Origin: JAADJA01 sp963840975
GTDB lineage: Bacteria; Bacteroidota; Bacteroidia; Bacteroidales; JAADJA01
DNA length: 64,000 bases
Reading direction: 5' to 3'
Assembly (NCBI GenBank): GCA_963840975.1
Contig: CAWJBC010000021.1
Span: 1-64,000 of the forward strand
Shown here piece after piece: positions 1 through 9,224 of the stretch; within the stretch, counting starts at the first letter, position 1; each line of letters opens with the position of its first letter. Both the position numbers and the translations under genes were made by a program. The notes beneath the pieces are model-generated. The model was not told where the DNA came from, searched no databases, and worked only from the letters and a program-made list of their open reading frames with translations.

Positions 1-83
1 TAAACAGTGTCCTGATCTTGCGAGAAAAGATTGCCGGATAAAAGAAACAGAACGGATATTAAAGCACAAAAACGCAAAAACAT
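1..83 (-). CDS. Partial gene for a secreted protein (5' end only)
   Basis: Reading the minus strand from the ATG at 83 gives 27 codons that run off the left edge. The peptide begins MFLRFCALISVLFLLSG and continues NLFSQDQDTV. This is a classic signal peptide: a short basic start, a hydrophobic core, and a likely cleavage site after the FSQ, as is common in Bacteroidota exported proteins. The QDTV start of the mature part resembles the QKNDTVY of the remnant at 4205-4315, so they may belong to similar families. Nothing can be said about function. Confidence 0.55.
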   Translation of the reverse strand, partial: MFLRFCALISVLFLLSGNLFSQDQDTV

Positions 84-171
84 CAGTAAAATTTAGGCGA
101 TAAAAGTAAATAATATCCGCGATGGACAGGTTAAAATTAGAAATCTTTACACCCTGGCTGATATTTCTTTT

Positions 172-273
172 CCTCTGGTGGCTCAGTGTACCTCTGTGTA
201 AACCCTCTGAGATCCTCAGTGTAACTAAAATATTTCACTGAGATCCACGGAGAAGGCACAGAGAGCCACGGAG
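172..273. repeat. Imperfect inverted repeat in a non-coding stretch
   Basis: The left part (172-198, ctctggtggctcagtgtacc) is roughly the reverse complement of the right part (255-273, ggcacagagagccacggag). The inner parts (ctctgagatcctcagtg against cactgagatccacgg) also pair loosely, around a centre near 225. It contains no open frame of note. It may be a decayed palindromic intergenic element; no function can be assigned. Confidence 0.4.
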
Positions 274-284
274 CAAATCATTTC

Positions 285-470
285 CTAAAACAATTTCTCC
301 TGCCCCTTATTCTCTTCCTTTTCCCGCTTTGCTGTTTTAAATGTAGTTTTCTTTGAGTGGGAGATGTTCACGGTTTTGTGATTGAGTATGTCTTCAATGT
401 GGCTCTTCCTATTCAACTGCTTCAACACATCAATGTTGTCGCCGAAATAAAGGTGATTCATACTAAGCAT
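285..470 (-). pseudogene. DNA methyltransferase 5'-end fragment, copy A
   Basis: The 61-residue frame starts MLSMNHLYFGDN and continues with VLKQL. This resembles the start of adenine-specific DNA methyltransferases, where a LYFGDNLxVLK segment precedes the DPPF catalytic motif. The similarity stops after about 30 residues and no catalytic motif follows; the rest is lysine-rich and looks random. About 60 bp upstream of the ATG and the first 90 bp of the frame are duplicated near 4 kb (copy B). I read this as a truncated relic, though a short expressed peptide cannot be excluded. Confidence 0.5.
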
Positions 471-734
471 CGTTGATTAGGGGGTAAAGATAGAGAAATT
501 GACTAAAGTTTGGATTGACTAAATTTTATGGGGATTCGTGATAAATGCTAACGGATTTCCGGAATACTCTTGAGTTTCCGATAGCATTCCTGCAAAGTGC
601 ATTCCTGGGCAGGCAGGAAGCAGGATTAGTTTAAACTACTTACCTGCCAGAAAACCAAGCCAACAAATTCTCAAGTCGCATGAGGGCTGCTGCCCGGGCA
701 AGAAGAAATATTGGCGCCAAAGAAGGTTAAAACA

Positions 735-3572
735 CTACTTCAGATAGACTTTTTTACTTAAGCTTCCTTTATCTGTGAGTATTTGTACGATAAGGTAACC
801 GGAATGATTGCCCAGGTTTATTTTCCTGAGCATTTCGCCTGTAAGCCTTTCATTGATAATTTTTTGACCCAGCAGATCATAAATAGTTACCCATCCGGTC
901 AAATTATCCTCAGATGAAATATATACAGAATGGTCAAAAGAATAAATCAGAATATCTTTTAATGCGGTATTAACATCAGGCACGTCGAGTTCGCCATTCA
1001 GGTGAAGTAAAAACCTTAAGGGGTCATCAAGAGGACCGGCACTAAAGCTAACGGTGCTATTGGCATCAAGCTTGGTATATGTTCCTTCCTTTTTATCCTC
1101 AAGGAATATATTTTCAAATGGTTCAAATGTTATGAATTCACTTACTGTAATCGTGTACAACCCATAAGCTCCAACTTCCAGACCCAAAGGAATAACCTTA
1201 TAATTTTCGGCTAAAGGGAAGGAATTAATGGATATTTGCTTATTGTCGCTTGAAAGTGTATATATCTGAGGCGCATCTTCTGAACCGAAAAACTTTAAGG
1301 CATCTGACTGATCAAATGCAGTTGAAGCAAGCGGATTGATTTGAATGATCATTTCATCCGAAAGGTTATTTCCTTCTACCTTTAATTTTAACAGACCTGA
1401 TTCATTTTGTCCCGATTTTAAGATTGCTTTTGAATCGTGAACTCGTGCTCCATCATCTACCCCAAGCGACCCCGAAGCAGCCGAACAATGAACAAAGTAA
1501 CCCTGGTGTGGCGGAATAATGTTGTCCACACCATTTGTGCCCATTCCCCCATCCTTTACATACACACCATAATTTCCAAAAGCTTGATTCCAGATATATA
1601 GTGAAAGGTCTATATTCCCGGCAGTCCTTGACCAGCCGCTGCCATCATTAACATTCCAATTTAGAGCCGAAGGATACGGATTGCCTACAAAATTATAACC
1701 GTTATTTACATTTGGCCCGCCTGCAGTATTGGTAACATTGATGGATCGGGCACCTGCATTCAGGTTCCCGGCGAAAGTGACTGTGGAATTACCGGTCATG
1801 CCCTCCTGCGACCAAATCGCATACCCCTGCAAGTCTTCAGCCATTATGAAGTTAGGATTTGTAATATAGGACCATGCCTCTGTTGGTTCATCCCATTTCA
1901 TCATATACATTCCAAAAAACACATTGGCTGTAGGATCATTAACCGGAGCAGAGATGTAGTGCCATTTATTTTGAGTGAGATACAATTCAGCACTGGCATT
2001 TATACCGCTGGTTTCCTTAAGTGAGCCTGTTCCGGTTGCATCTGATTTAATCAGGAGTCCGCTGTTTCCTGAATCATTTGTGAAAGAGCCTCCGACGGTC
2101 ATAGCCTGCGTAGCACCAAGAGTCAGTTTAGCTCCTGAATTAATCGTACATCCTGCAGTAACAATAAAAGGTACTGCGAAAGTAGGGCTGTTTGTAATGG
2201 TAAAATCAGATGTCCCTGATAATGTCAGGGAGTTCACAGTTAACGGTAATCCGTTGCCTGATACCTGCGTGCCCGTGCCATTGAAAATATAATTAGCAGT
2301 TGTATTGTAAGTCCGTGTTCCGGTCACCCTTATATTTCCGGAAGCACCCGAAGCAGTGATACCCTGAGCATCCCCAATACCCAATGTACTTCCACCCAAA
2401 AGTGTAAAAGTCCCAGTACTGCCATCACCAAGCAGACCAGTGCCCATCATTAAAATAGCCAAATTGTTTACTGTATAATTAATCCGGCCGCTGACTGTAC
2501 CTCCTGAAGTAAAATATTGCGGACTGTTTCCGTTAAAATAAACCTCACCCCTGCCACTGCCGGTGCTGCTTACTGTTAAAGTACCACTATTATGTACAAA
2601 ATTTCCAGCTAAGTTTATGGTTCCTAAATCTGTGGCGGCAGTGCCACTGCACATGTCCAAAGTGCCACCGCTAAAATTAAAATTACCTGTGATTGTTAAA
2701 GTAAAAGGAGTGCCTGCAGCTAACCTAAAAGAGCCTCCACTTTGATAAAAATTTCCTCCCACCTGGATGAGTGTGGCTGTATTTGTGACCATACCCGACC
2801 CGGTGCTTTGGATTGTCAAATCACCCTGGATAATATCACAACTATTATTGGGGAAATTTTCAGTTGTGGTTTGTCCGGAGCAATTCCAGATAATATTTCC
2901 ATATGTTTCATTAGCGAAACTTGGGATTGTAGTTGTCACTCCTGTAATAAGACAAGTCGAATTAGCAGCCCAAGTTGCATTATCAACAGACCCTCCGTTT
3001 CGAGCATGTTCATAAGTCGAACCATTTTGGAAAATGGCTTTGGTCGTTGCTGATGCAAAAGTGTTGTAATTAATGATTGTCCCTGAAATTGTAGTTAAAA
3101 CATTCGTACCCGTAGAAGTGTATGTTCTGCTAACTCCAATGGTCAAAGTTCCATCGATACTTGCTGTAGAATTAGCTGCCATTGTTACATTTACACTGGC
3201 TCCAAGTAATAAATGAGAGCCACTGTCAATGGTAAGATCTGTACCTGTAATATTACCCACAGTAATCGTTCTTCCAATGGTGGAAGTGAGAGTAATGACA
3301 CTATTATTCGTAACAATTAAGTTTCCGATGGTTTGATTACTGGTTCCTCCAACACTTGTAATGGTAAGTGAAGTTCCTCCATTGAATTGTAAGATATCGT
3401 TGGTAGCGGGTGTAGTTCTATCAGGTGACCAGTTAGTTGCTACTGCCCATGAACCGTCATTTGCGCCGATCCAAGTGTAAGTGGTCTGGCCTGATAGAGA
3501 ATTGAAGAATCCAGATGTTATTAAGCAAATTAACACTGACATAAATACCACATGTAAACGATTTGTTTTCAT
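735..3572 (-). CDS. Large secreted protein with T9SS type A sorting tail
   Basis: I start at the internal Met (position 3572, MKTNRLHVVF) because a signal peptide ending near SGQ follows directly; the longer frame adds 29 unlikely residues. The protein is about 945 residues. After the signal it has TYTWIGANDGSW and then roughly 500 residues of Gly/Thr/Ser/Asn-rich repeats (GNxxGTLT, SGGTL) typical of beta-helical autotransporter-like passengers. A globular region follows (KWHYISAPVND onwards). The last 75 residues form a T9SS C-terminal domain with VTIYDLLGQKI and a terminal KKVYLK. Export across the outer membrane and surface attachment or release are inferred. The substrate is unknown. It is flanked by two copies of a methyltransferase fragment. 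Confidence 0.85.
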   Translation of the reverse strand: MKTNRLHVVFMSVLICLITSGFFNSLSGQTTYTWIGANDGSWAVATNWSPDRTTPATNDILQFNGGTSLTITSVGGTSNQTIGNLIVTNNSVITLTSTIGRTITVGNITGTDLTIDSGSHLLLGASVNVTMAANSTASIDGTLTIGVSRTYTSTGTNVLTTISGTIINYNTFASATTKAIFQNGSTYEHARNGGSVDNATWAANSTCLITGVTTTIPSFANETYGNIIWNCSGQTTTENFPNNSCDIIQGDLTIQSTGSGMVTNTATLIQVGGNFYQSGGSFRLAAGTPFTLTITGNFNFSGGTLDMCSGTAATDLGTINLAGNFVHNSGTLTVSSTGSGRGEVYFNGNSPQYFTSGGTVSGRINYTVNNLAILMMGTGLLGDGSTGTFTLLGGSTLGIGDAQGITASGASGNIRVTGTRTYNTTANYIFNGTGTQVSGNGLPLTVNSLTLSGTSDFTITNSPTFAVPFIVTAGCTINSGAKLTLGATQAMTVGGSFTNDSGNSGLLIKSDATGTGSLKETSGINASAELYLTQNKWHYISAPVNDPTANVFFGMYMMKWDEPTEAWSYITNPNFIMAEDLQGYAIWSQEGMTGNSTVTFAGNLNAGARSINVTNTAGGPNVNNGYNFVGNPYPSALNWNVNDGSGWSRTAGNIDLSLYIWNQAFGNYGVYVKDGGMGTNGVDNIIPPHQGYFVHCSAASGSLGVDDGARVHDSKAILKSGQNESGLLKLKVEGNNLSDEMIIQINPLASTAFDQSDALKFFGSEDAPQIYTLSSDNKQISINSFPLAENYKVIPLGLEVGAYGLYTITVSEFITFEPFENIFLEDKKEGTYTKLDANSTVSFSAGPLDDPLRFLLHLNGELDVPDVNTALKDILIYSFDHSVYISSEDNLTGWVTIYDLLGQKIINERLTGEMLRKINLGNHSGYLIVQILTDKGSLSKKVYLK

Positions 3573-3891
3573 AAGATTAATTTTATAATTAATGTTTCGT
3601 ACTTGTAAAATAGAATATAGTATTTGATGAGATGTTTTGATAAATGCAATCAATTTCATAGGTATAAAATTAAACCGCAGTTCAGTCTGAATATTAATAA
3701 CTATTTCATTTTCAGGATTTATAACGACCTTATAAATGCAGAACCTGCAAATATAATAAGTAATTTTTAGAACTCCAAATTATAATAACTCAGAGTAAAT
3801 TATTGAACTATGTAAACCGATGATGAAAAGGATTTCTCTTTCCCCTATCAATTATTATTTCCCGATTGTTTTTATATGTTGTTTTCTTTAA

Positions 3892-4005
3892 TCAGGGGAT
3901 GTTCAAGGGCATGCGGTTGAGGAGGTCTTCCACGGATTGCTGCCGGTGCAACTGCTTCAGCACATTGAGGTTGTCGCCGAAATAAAGGTGGTTCATACTA
4001 AGCAT
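3892..4005 (-). pseudogene. DNA methyltransferase 5'-end fragment, copy B
   Basis: The frame from the ATG at 4005 reads MLSMNHLYFGDNLNVLKQL, then QSVEDLLNR, and stops after 37 residues. It matches copy A (285-470) over the first 30 residues, with many differences at third codon positions. The DNA upstream of the ATG (about 4006-4070) is nearly identical to that upstream of copy A. The duplicated block spans about 3878-4070 here and 340-526 in copy A. No methyltransferase catalytic motif is present, so this is a relic of the gene start plus its promoter region. Confidence 0.5.
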
Positions 4006-4204
4006 CGTTGATTAGGGGGTAAAGATAGAGAAATTGACTAAAATGACTAAAGTTTGGATTGACTAAATTAGGTGTGGATTGACTAAATTAATTAAGGATA
4101 CAAGGTTGAAATTATTTTGAATAACAAGATTTATAAAAGTTGTTACTTTGCCGAAAATTGATTGGTTAATATTTAACATTGACAGACTTAATAAAATATA
4201 CCAG

Positions 4205-4315
4205 ATGTTTTACCCAGGAATTATCAGCAACCCGGTTTTGTTTATTGCTTTCTATTTATTTATCAGCCTTTCCGTTCAGGCACAGAAAAATGATACGGTT
4301 TATTGTCATAAATAG
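4205..4315 (+). pseudogene. Orphan signal-peptide fragment
   Basis: From the ATG at 4205 a 36-residue frame encodes a signal peptide (VLFIAFYLFISLSVQAQ) followed by KNDTVYCHK and a stop. The short mature part looks like the beginning of a larger exported protein that has been cut off. It lies directly upstream of a decayed barrel gene, in a region full of relics. Low confidence that it is expressed. Confidence 0.35.
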
Positions 4316-4348
4316 TATATTAATAATTTTCACCTATAAATTAATAAC

Positions 4349-5096
4349 ATGAAAAAAATTTTAATCCCATTAGTATTAACAGTTCTGACCCTTACGATCA
4401 GTATGACCGCAAAATCGCAAGTACTTATTTCGTTGCTGCTTGGCGATAAATTAAATACCGGTAAAATCGAATTCGGACTCGATGGCGGTGTAAACTGGTT
4501 AACCATGTCCAACACGCCCAATGCAAAATACCTGTTCGACTGGAATCTCGGCTTTTACTTTGATTTTAAGATGAAGAATCCTCATCTCTTTATCCATAGC
4601 GGCGTGCTCGTTAAATCGAAAATGGGAACGACAGGTCTTGATCCTTATTCGCTCAGCAACGATACTTGGACAAGGCTTTTGCAGGTGGAACTGTAGACCG
4701 GAAGATAAACTATTTCAATGTCCCGGTGATGCTTCGGTATCGGTTTAATAACTTCCTTCATTTGGAGGGAGGTGTACAACTTGGTTTACGGTACACAGGG
4801 TATGATGTTTTCAAACAGGAAATCAATCAAAAAGATGATTTGACCTTTAATAATGATGTTGCGGATAATTACACCCGCATAGATGCAGGTGCTTTGGCAG
4901 GGGTGGGTTACCGGTTTAAAAAAGGTGACAGGTATGATCTTAGCGGTTAGGTATTATTATGGATTTGTTGACGCTGACAGAGTAAGCACCGGGTAATCAA
5001 TATTATTCAGCCATTTATATCAGCGGCGCCATACCTATCGGCAAGGGTAAAGCGGAGAAAAAAGCCGCTGAAAAAGCAGCAGAAAAGGGCAATTAA
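4349..5096 (+). pseudogene. Outer-membrane beta-barrel protein, frameshifted
   Basis: Pieces of one protein lie in successive frames. A signal peptide (MKKILIPLVLTVLTL) and ISLLLGDKLNTGKIEFGLDG come first. After a shift near 4662-4667 come KINYFNVPVMLRYRF and LEGGVQLGLRYTGYDVF. After a second shift at 4945-4946 comes RYYYGFVDADRVSTG. After a third at 4991-4993 come the last barrel strand and a Lys/Ala-rich end (KAEKKAAEKAAEKGN). This is a PorT-like/outer-membrane beta-barrel family of about 245 residues. The last two shifts are each repaired by removing one G. It is either a true pseudogene or a victim of sequencing error. Confidence 0.7.
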
Positions 5097-5462
5097 AGTA
5101 ACATTTAAAAAGATTCGAGTCCAATCAGTCTGCTAACGATCATCTATTTGCTGGATTAAGAATATTTTAAGTGGTATAGGGGAAATACAGGTATATTGGG
5201 AATAATCGTTGCGGTTAAGGCGATTTGGACAGGAGATGTTAATATTAAATGTAAAACCAAAACCCTGTATTTGCTCTATTCTATTATACCCCTATTAGCC
5301 CCTCCCATTACCAAGTGATGTTTGGAAAAATTCATTGTTAAAAATATACTGTTTAGTTACAAAGATCCTTTTCTCTGCAAATTTGAGTTTGTCAACAGCT
5401 AATTAACGCTGTTTTGTTGATATAACTAACTCTTTTGAGGCGTTCAGATGCGATAATTTACC

Positions 5463-5606
5463 CTGATGGGCAAAACAGTTTATACCAGGCAACATACTCT
5501 GCCCGGTACTATATAAATAGATTTTTCGGGACAGGCAAAAGGAATCTACTTTGTGAAGCTGAAGGCATGGGATAAGGTGGTAATGGAAAGGTGTTTTTAT
5601 CAGTAA
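5463..5606 (+). pseudogene. Orphan T9SS sorting-domain remnant
   Basis: One frame reads LMGKTVYTRQHTLPGTI, an in-frame TAA, and then IDFSGQAKGIYFVKL and VVMERCFYQ with a final stop. The pattern is the C-terminal T9SS sorting domain (xLMGKxVY ... IDxSxxxKGIYFVKL) that normally ends a long cargo protein. No cargo body lies upstream in frame. The DNA from 5097 to 5462 shows no gene that I recognise; it includes a short run of tatacccct-like units near 5283-5300. Confidence 0.55.
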
Positions 5607-5668
5607 TACGAATCATATATAGTCAGGCGATGACCCTGAAATATCCGGTGAGTTTTCAGGAATAGTTC

Positions 5669-5676
5669 TATTTTTG
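5669..5676 (+). promoter_or_regulatory. Possible -7 element of a Bacteroidota promoter
   Basis: TATTTTTG matches the TAnnTTTG consensus, 33 bases before the ATG at 5710. No clear TTG -33 element is found at the expected spacing, so this is only a half match. Confidence 0.3.
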
Positions 5677-5709
5677 CAACTCATATTTCATACCATCATT
5701 CGGGTTAAC

Positions 5710-7260
5710 ATGAAAAAAGGTATAATCTTCTTTATTTTTTACTCAATGGTTCTGATAATGCCTGCCATTACCCGCGGGCAATCGGACCCGCCGCTGCGTG
5801 TAGAGATAGAAACCAAAACGGATGATGCCAATTACCGGGTGACCACCTGCGGTGACAATGGGTTGATATTGTATTATGAAACAACAGTTGCGGAGGATAA
5901 CTATAAGTTCTGGGTGTTCGTAGCGTACAACAAATTCATGCAGGAAGCGTGGAAAAAAGATGTTCCGGTTTACGCCAACATGACCTACAGACGGAAAATA
6001 GTTAACGGAGATAACCTGTTCCTGTTTTTCCATGATACCGAAAAAAAGAAAAAAGAGGCATCCAATTACCAGGTACTGAAGATCAATATCCTGACGGGAA
6101 GATATGAGTTGTTCAGCGGAAACCTGCCCGAAAATGCAAGGCTGGTTGATTTTGATGTAATCGGGGATCGCCTTATTGCCGGGCTGGACATTGACGAAGA
6201 GCAAACCGCCCTCCTGAGCCTGAACATGAATACCAAAGAACTGAATTCGGTTTTTGAACTCCAGGAGATTACATCGAGGTTCAAGACCATTTACATTGAT
6301 ACCCTTCGCAACACTTATACAGGAATCATCAACATATTCGCTTCGAAGTCTGAAAACTATTTGTTGCTGAAAGAATATGACATCAATGACAACACCATCG
6401 GATCCGTAAAAATTACAGCAGAAGAAAACAAGAAACTGAACTCGGGGAAATTAGTCTCAATCAATCAGAATGAAAGGATGCTTATCGGTACTTACGATTA
6501 TGTGAAGGGCAGTACGATTGATAAAAAGAATTACTTCAAAAATGCATCAACGGGTTTCTATTCCGTAAAAATCGTCAATCAGGTTCCCGATGCAGGGCAG
6601 TATTTTAATTTTCTTGAACTTCAAAACATGACCGGTTACCTGAAAAGCAAGGAATATCAGCAAGCCATGAAAAAAGCGAGTAAAAGTGAAACGGATTCGG
6701 ATAAATTCTCACCAGCCTTCGACATGTTGTTGCACGATATTGTGATTAAGGATTCGCTCTTTTATTTTATGGGCGAAGCCTATTATGAAGAATACCATAC
6801 AGTAACCAGCACTTACTATGATTATTACGGCAGACCAATGCCTGTATCGTACGAGGTTTTTGACGGATACAGGTATTTTAACGCATTTATTTCATGCTTC
6901 GACGGCAATGGAAAAAAGCTATGGGACAACGGAATGGAGATTTTCAATATCCTCACTTTTGATCTCATCAAAAGGGTAACCATTTATTTTAACGGAAATG
7001 AAACGGTGCTGGCTTATAACCGTGAGGGAAAAATCGGTGCAAAGATCATTGACGGGGCAAATACCATTGAAGGCGTTCAATATTATCCGCTCGAAACGAT
7101 GTTTGTAAACGACAAGGTGATGGCTGATTCGAAAAGCAGCATGGAATACTGGTACGATAACTACTTTCTGGCTTACGGGTTCCAGACCATAAAAAACAAC
7201 TCCCGTTCCAGTGCGGATAAGAGAGTCGTCTTTTACTTAAATAAGATTTCTTTTCAGTAA
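5710..7260 (+). CDS. Exported protein of unknown function
   Basis: The start at 5710 (MKKGIIFFIFYSMVLIMP) gives a good signal peptide ending near TRGQ; the frame is open 36 bases further upstream, but those residues do not look like coding sequence. The protein is about 516 residues. It has alternating beta-rich segments such as YRVTTCGDNGLILYYET and NYQVLKINILTGRYEL, suggesting a propeller-like or repeat beta fold, but I recognise no family. A tyrosine-rich stretch (YYEEYHTVTSTYYDYYGRP) lies near residue 370. It stands alone, convergent with fumC downstream. Confidence 0.75.
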   Translation: MKKGIIFFIFYSMVLIMPAITRGQSDPPLRVEIETKTDDANYRVTTCGDNGLILYYETTVAEDNYKFWVFVAYNKFMQEAWKKDVPVYANMTYRRKIVNGDNLFLFFHDTEKKKKEASNYQVLKINILTGRYELFSGNLPENARLVDFDVIGDRLIAGLDIDEEQTALLSLNMNTKELNSVFELQEITSRFKTIYIDTLRNTYTGIINIFASKSENYLLLKEYDINDNTIGSVKITAEENKKLNSGKLVSINQNERMLIGTYDYVKGSTIDKKNYFKNASTGFYSVKIVNQVPDAGQYFNFLELQNMTGYLKSKEYQQAMKKASKSETDSDKFSPAFDMLLHDIVIKDSLFYFMGEAYYEEYHTVTSTYYDYYGRPMPVSYEVFDGYRYFNAFISCFDGNGKKLWDNGMEIFNILTFDLIKRVTIYFNGNETVLAYNREGKIGAKIIDGANTIEGVQYYPLETMFVNDKVMADSKSSMEYWYDNYFLAYGFQTIKNNSRSSADKRVVFYLNKISFQ

Positions 7261-7310
7261 TACCTTAAAACCGATTTTAATCTTAACAATTCCTTATTAT
7301 AAAATGGTAC

Positions 7311-7357
7311 ACTGATTACACTGATCCCCGCCTAATGCGGGACTGATTTTTACTGAT
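7311..7357. repeat. ACTGAT repeats around a small hairpin
   Basis: ACTGAT occurs four times, at 7311, 7320, 7342 and 7352. Between the second and third copies lies a hairpin with arms CCCGC (7327-7331) and GCGGG (7337-7341). It sits in the gap between two convergent genes, so the hairpin might help end transcription, although no T run follows directly. Confidence 0.45.
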
Positions 7358-7411
7358 AAAAAAAGAGTGTCAAGTAATTGTACCTTTATTAATTGATCAG
7401 GTCAAACAGTT

Positions 7412-8798
7412 TTAAATCATTTTTCGCGGGTCAACCCATTGGTTGAATTCATCGTCAGTTACATAACCCAATCCAACTGCTGATTCCCGCAAGGTTAATC
7501 CTTCCTTGTGCGCTTTCTTGGCAATTTCGGCTGCTTTTTCATATCCAATGTGGGTATTAAGTGCGGTAACAAGCATGAGGGAATTTTCGAGATTCTTTTT
7601 TATAAACGACAGGTTGGCTTCAATACCAACGGCGCAGTTATCATTGAATGCTACGCAAGCCTCACCAAGCAAGCGCGATGCCATCAAGAAATTAAAGATC
7701 ATCACCGGTTTAAAAACATTCAGTTGAAAATGACCCTGCATACCACCAATGGTAATGGCAGTATCGTTGCCGATCACCTGGGCGCAAACCATTGTCAATG
7801 CTTCCGACTGGGTTGGATTTACCTTGCCGGGCATAATGGAAGAGCCGGGTTCATTTTCAGGAAAGATGATTTCCCCTATTCCGCATCGCGGACCCGAAGC
7901 AAGCATACGGGTATTGTTGGCAATGTGCATCAGGCTGACGGCAAGGGTTTTCAGTGCGCCGGAAGCTTCCACGATGGCATCGTGGGCTGACAGGGATTCA
8001 AATTTATTTTCAGCCGTACGAAACGGATGTCCGGTAAGTTCGGCTATTTTTTCTGCCACTTTAACAGCATAACCTTTTGGTGTATTGATGCCTGTTCCAA
8101 CTGCGGTTCCGCCAAGCGCAAGTTCTTTCAGGTGGTCAAGCGTTGCTTTCAGGGCTTTCAATCCGTGATCCAGTTGCGAAACATAACCCGAAAACTCCTG
8201 ACCAAGGGTAAGTGGAGTAGCATCCATCAGGTGGGTTCGTCCGGTTTTGACAATGTCTTTAAATCCCTCAGCTTTTGCGGCAAGCGTATTGCGCAATTTT
8301 TCCACACCGGGAATGGTGGTTTCGACCAGCATCTTGTAAGCTGCAATGTGCATGGCTGTAGGGAAAGTGTCGTTGGATGATTGGGACTTATTCACATCAT
8401 CATTGGGATGAATGATCTTTTTGCCTTCACCCAGCTTACCGCCGCTGAGCACATGTGCGCGGTTGGCAATTACCTCATTCAGGTTCATATTAGACTGAGT
8501 ACCTGAACCTGTCTGCCAAATCACAAGCGGGAAATTATCATCCAGTTTTCCCTCAAGGATTTCATCACAAACCCTGCTGATGAGTTTGGTTTTTTCTTCT
8601 GACAAGAACTCCCAGGTCATTGATTGGTAAGGCGGCTGCCTTTTTGAGGTAGGCGAATGCCCTTATGATCTCAATCGGCATGGAGCCGGGATCACCTATC
8701 GGGAAATTCATTTTTGAACGCTGTGTTTGCGCTCCCCAGTATTTATCAGCGGGGACTTCAACCGGTCCCATTGTGTCTTTCTCAATTCTGTATTCCAT
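7412..8798 (-). pseudogene. fumC: Fumarate hydratase class II, one frameshift
   Basis: It catalyses reversible hydration of fumarate to malate in the TCA cycle. The N-terminal 60 residues (MEYRIEKDTMGPVEVP, WGAQTQRSKMNFPIG, IIRAFAYLKKAAA) lie in one frame. From about 8605 downward the rest continues in another frame. The second part has VIWQTGSGTQSNMN, HPNDDVNKSQSSND, TGRTHLMDATP, and the superfamily signature GSSIMPGKVNPTQ. The joined length is about 462 residues, normal for FumC. Removing one base from gttcttgtc (minus strand, near 8602-8608) restores DLGVLSEEK. All catalytic segments are intact, so a sequencing error is as likely as real inactivation. Confidence 0.9.
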
Positions 8799-8841
8799 TT
8801 TGAATAAATTTTTATAGTTTGAACTTATAAACGGGTTAATT

Positions 8842-9195
8842 TCATTTTTTCATTTTGAATAGTTTATCAATATTTTCGGGAGGATCAGCCCAAACCGCTT
8901 TGTAATCTTTTTCCACTATCGGTCTTTTGATCAGGTTCGGATGCTCAACCATAATCTTTAGCCATTCCTCGTCAGTAAAATTTTTCCCTTTGAACTGTTT
9001 CTTAAAAATATCTTCCTGCTCGCGGATGATCGCCTGCGGCTGAAGGTTCAATTTCGCCAACAATTTGTTAAGATTCGGAATAGTGAAAGGGTTCTTCATG
9101 TATTCCACAACTTCAAACTCAGTTCCTTTCTTTTTCAGGAACTCCAGTCCTGCTCGTGATTTTCGGCATCGTGGGTTGTGATAAATTTTGATCAT
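8842..9195 (-). CDS. ArsC/Spx-family thioredoxin-fold protein (arsenate reductase-like)
   Basis: The 117-residue protein begins MIKIYHNPRCRKSRAGLEFL, with the single N-terminal Cys in the HNPRCxKS loop of ArsC-type arsenate reductases. RPIVEKDYKAVW matches the conserved RP-loop that contributes the Arg near the active site. Glutaredoxin-coupled reduction of arsenate is the family role. Many Bacteroidota copies are not in ars operons, and no ars genes are nearby here, so a different thiol-redox role is possible. It follows fumC on the same strand (43-base gap) and may be co-transcribed with it. Confidence 0.85.
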   Translation of the reverse strand: MIKIYHNPRCRKSRAGLEFLKKKGTEFEVVEYMKNPFTIPNLNKLLAKLNLQPQAIIREQEDIFKKQFKGKNFTDEEWLKIMVEHPNLIKRPIVEKDYKAVWADPPENIDKLFKMKK

Positions 9196-9224
9196 CGTTA
9201 TTTATGATTTATGAATAATTCATG

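Noticed and set aside
1975..3053. Plus-strand frames opposite the large T9SS cargo gene
   Set aside because: They mirror the low-complexity Thr/Gly/Ser repeats of the real gene on the minus strand and have no start context or family resemblance.
7508..8380. Plus-strand frames opposite fumC
   Set aside because: The minus strand encodes conserved fumarase motifs; the plus frames are antisense shadows.
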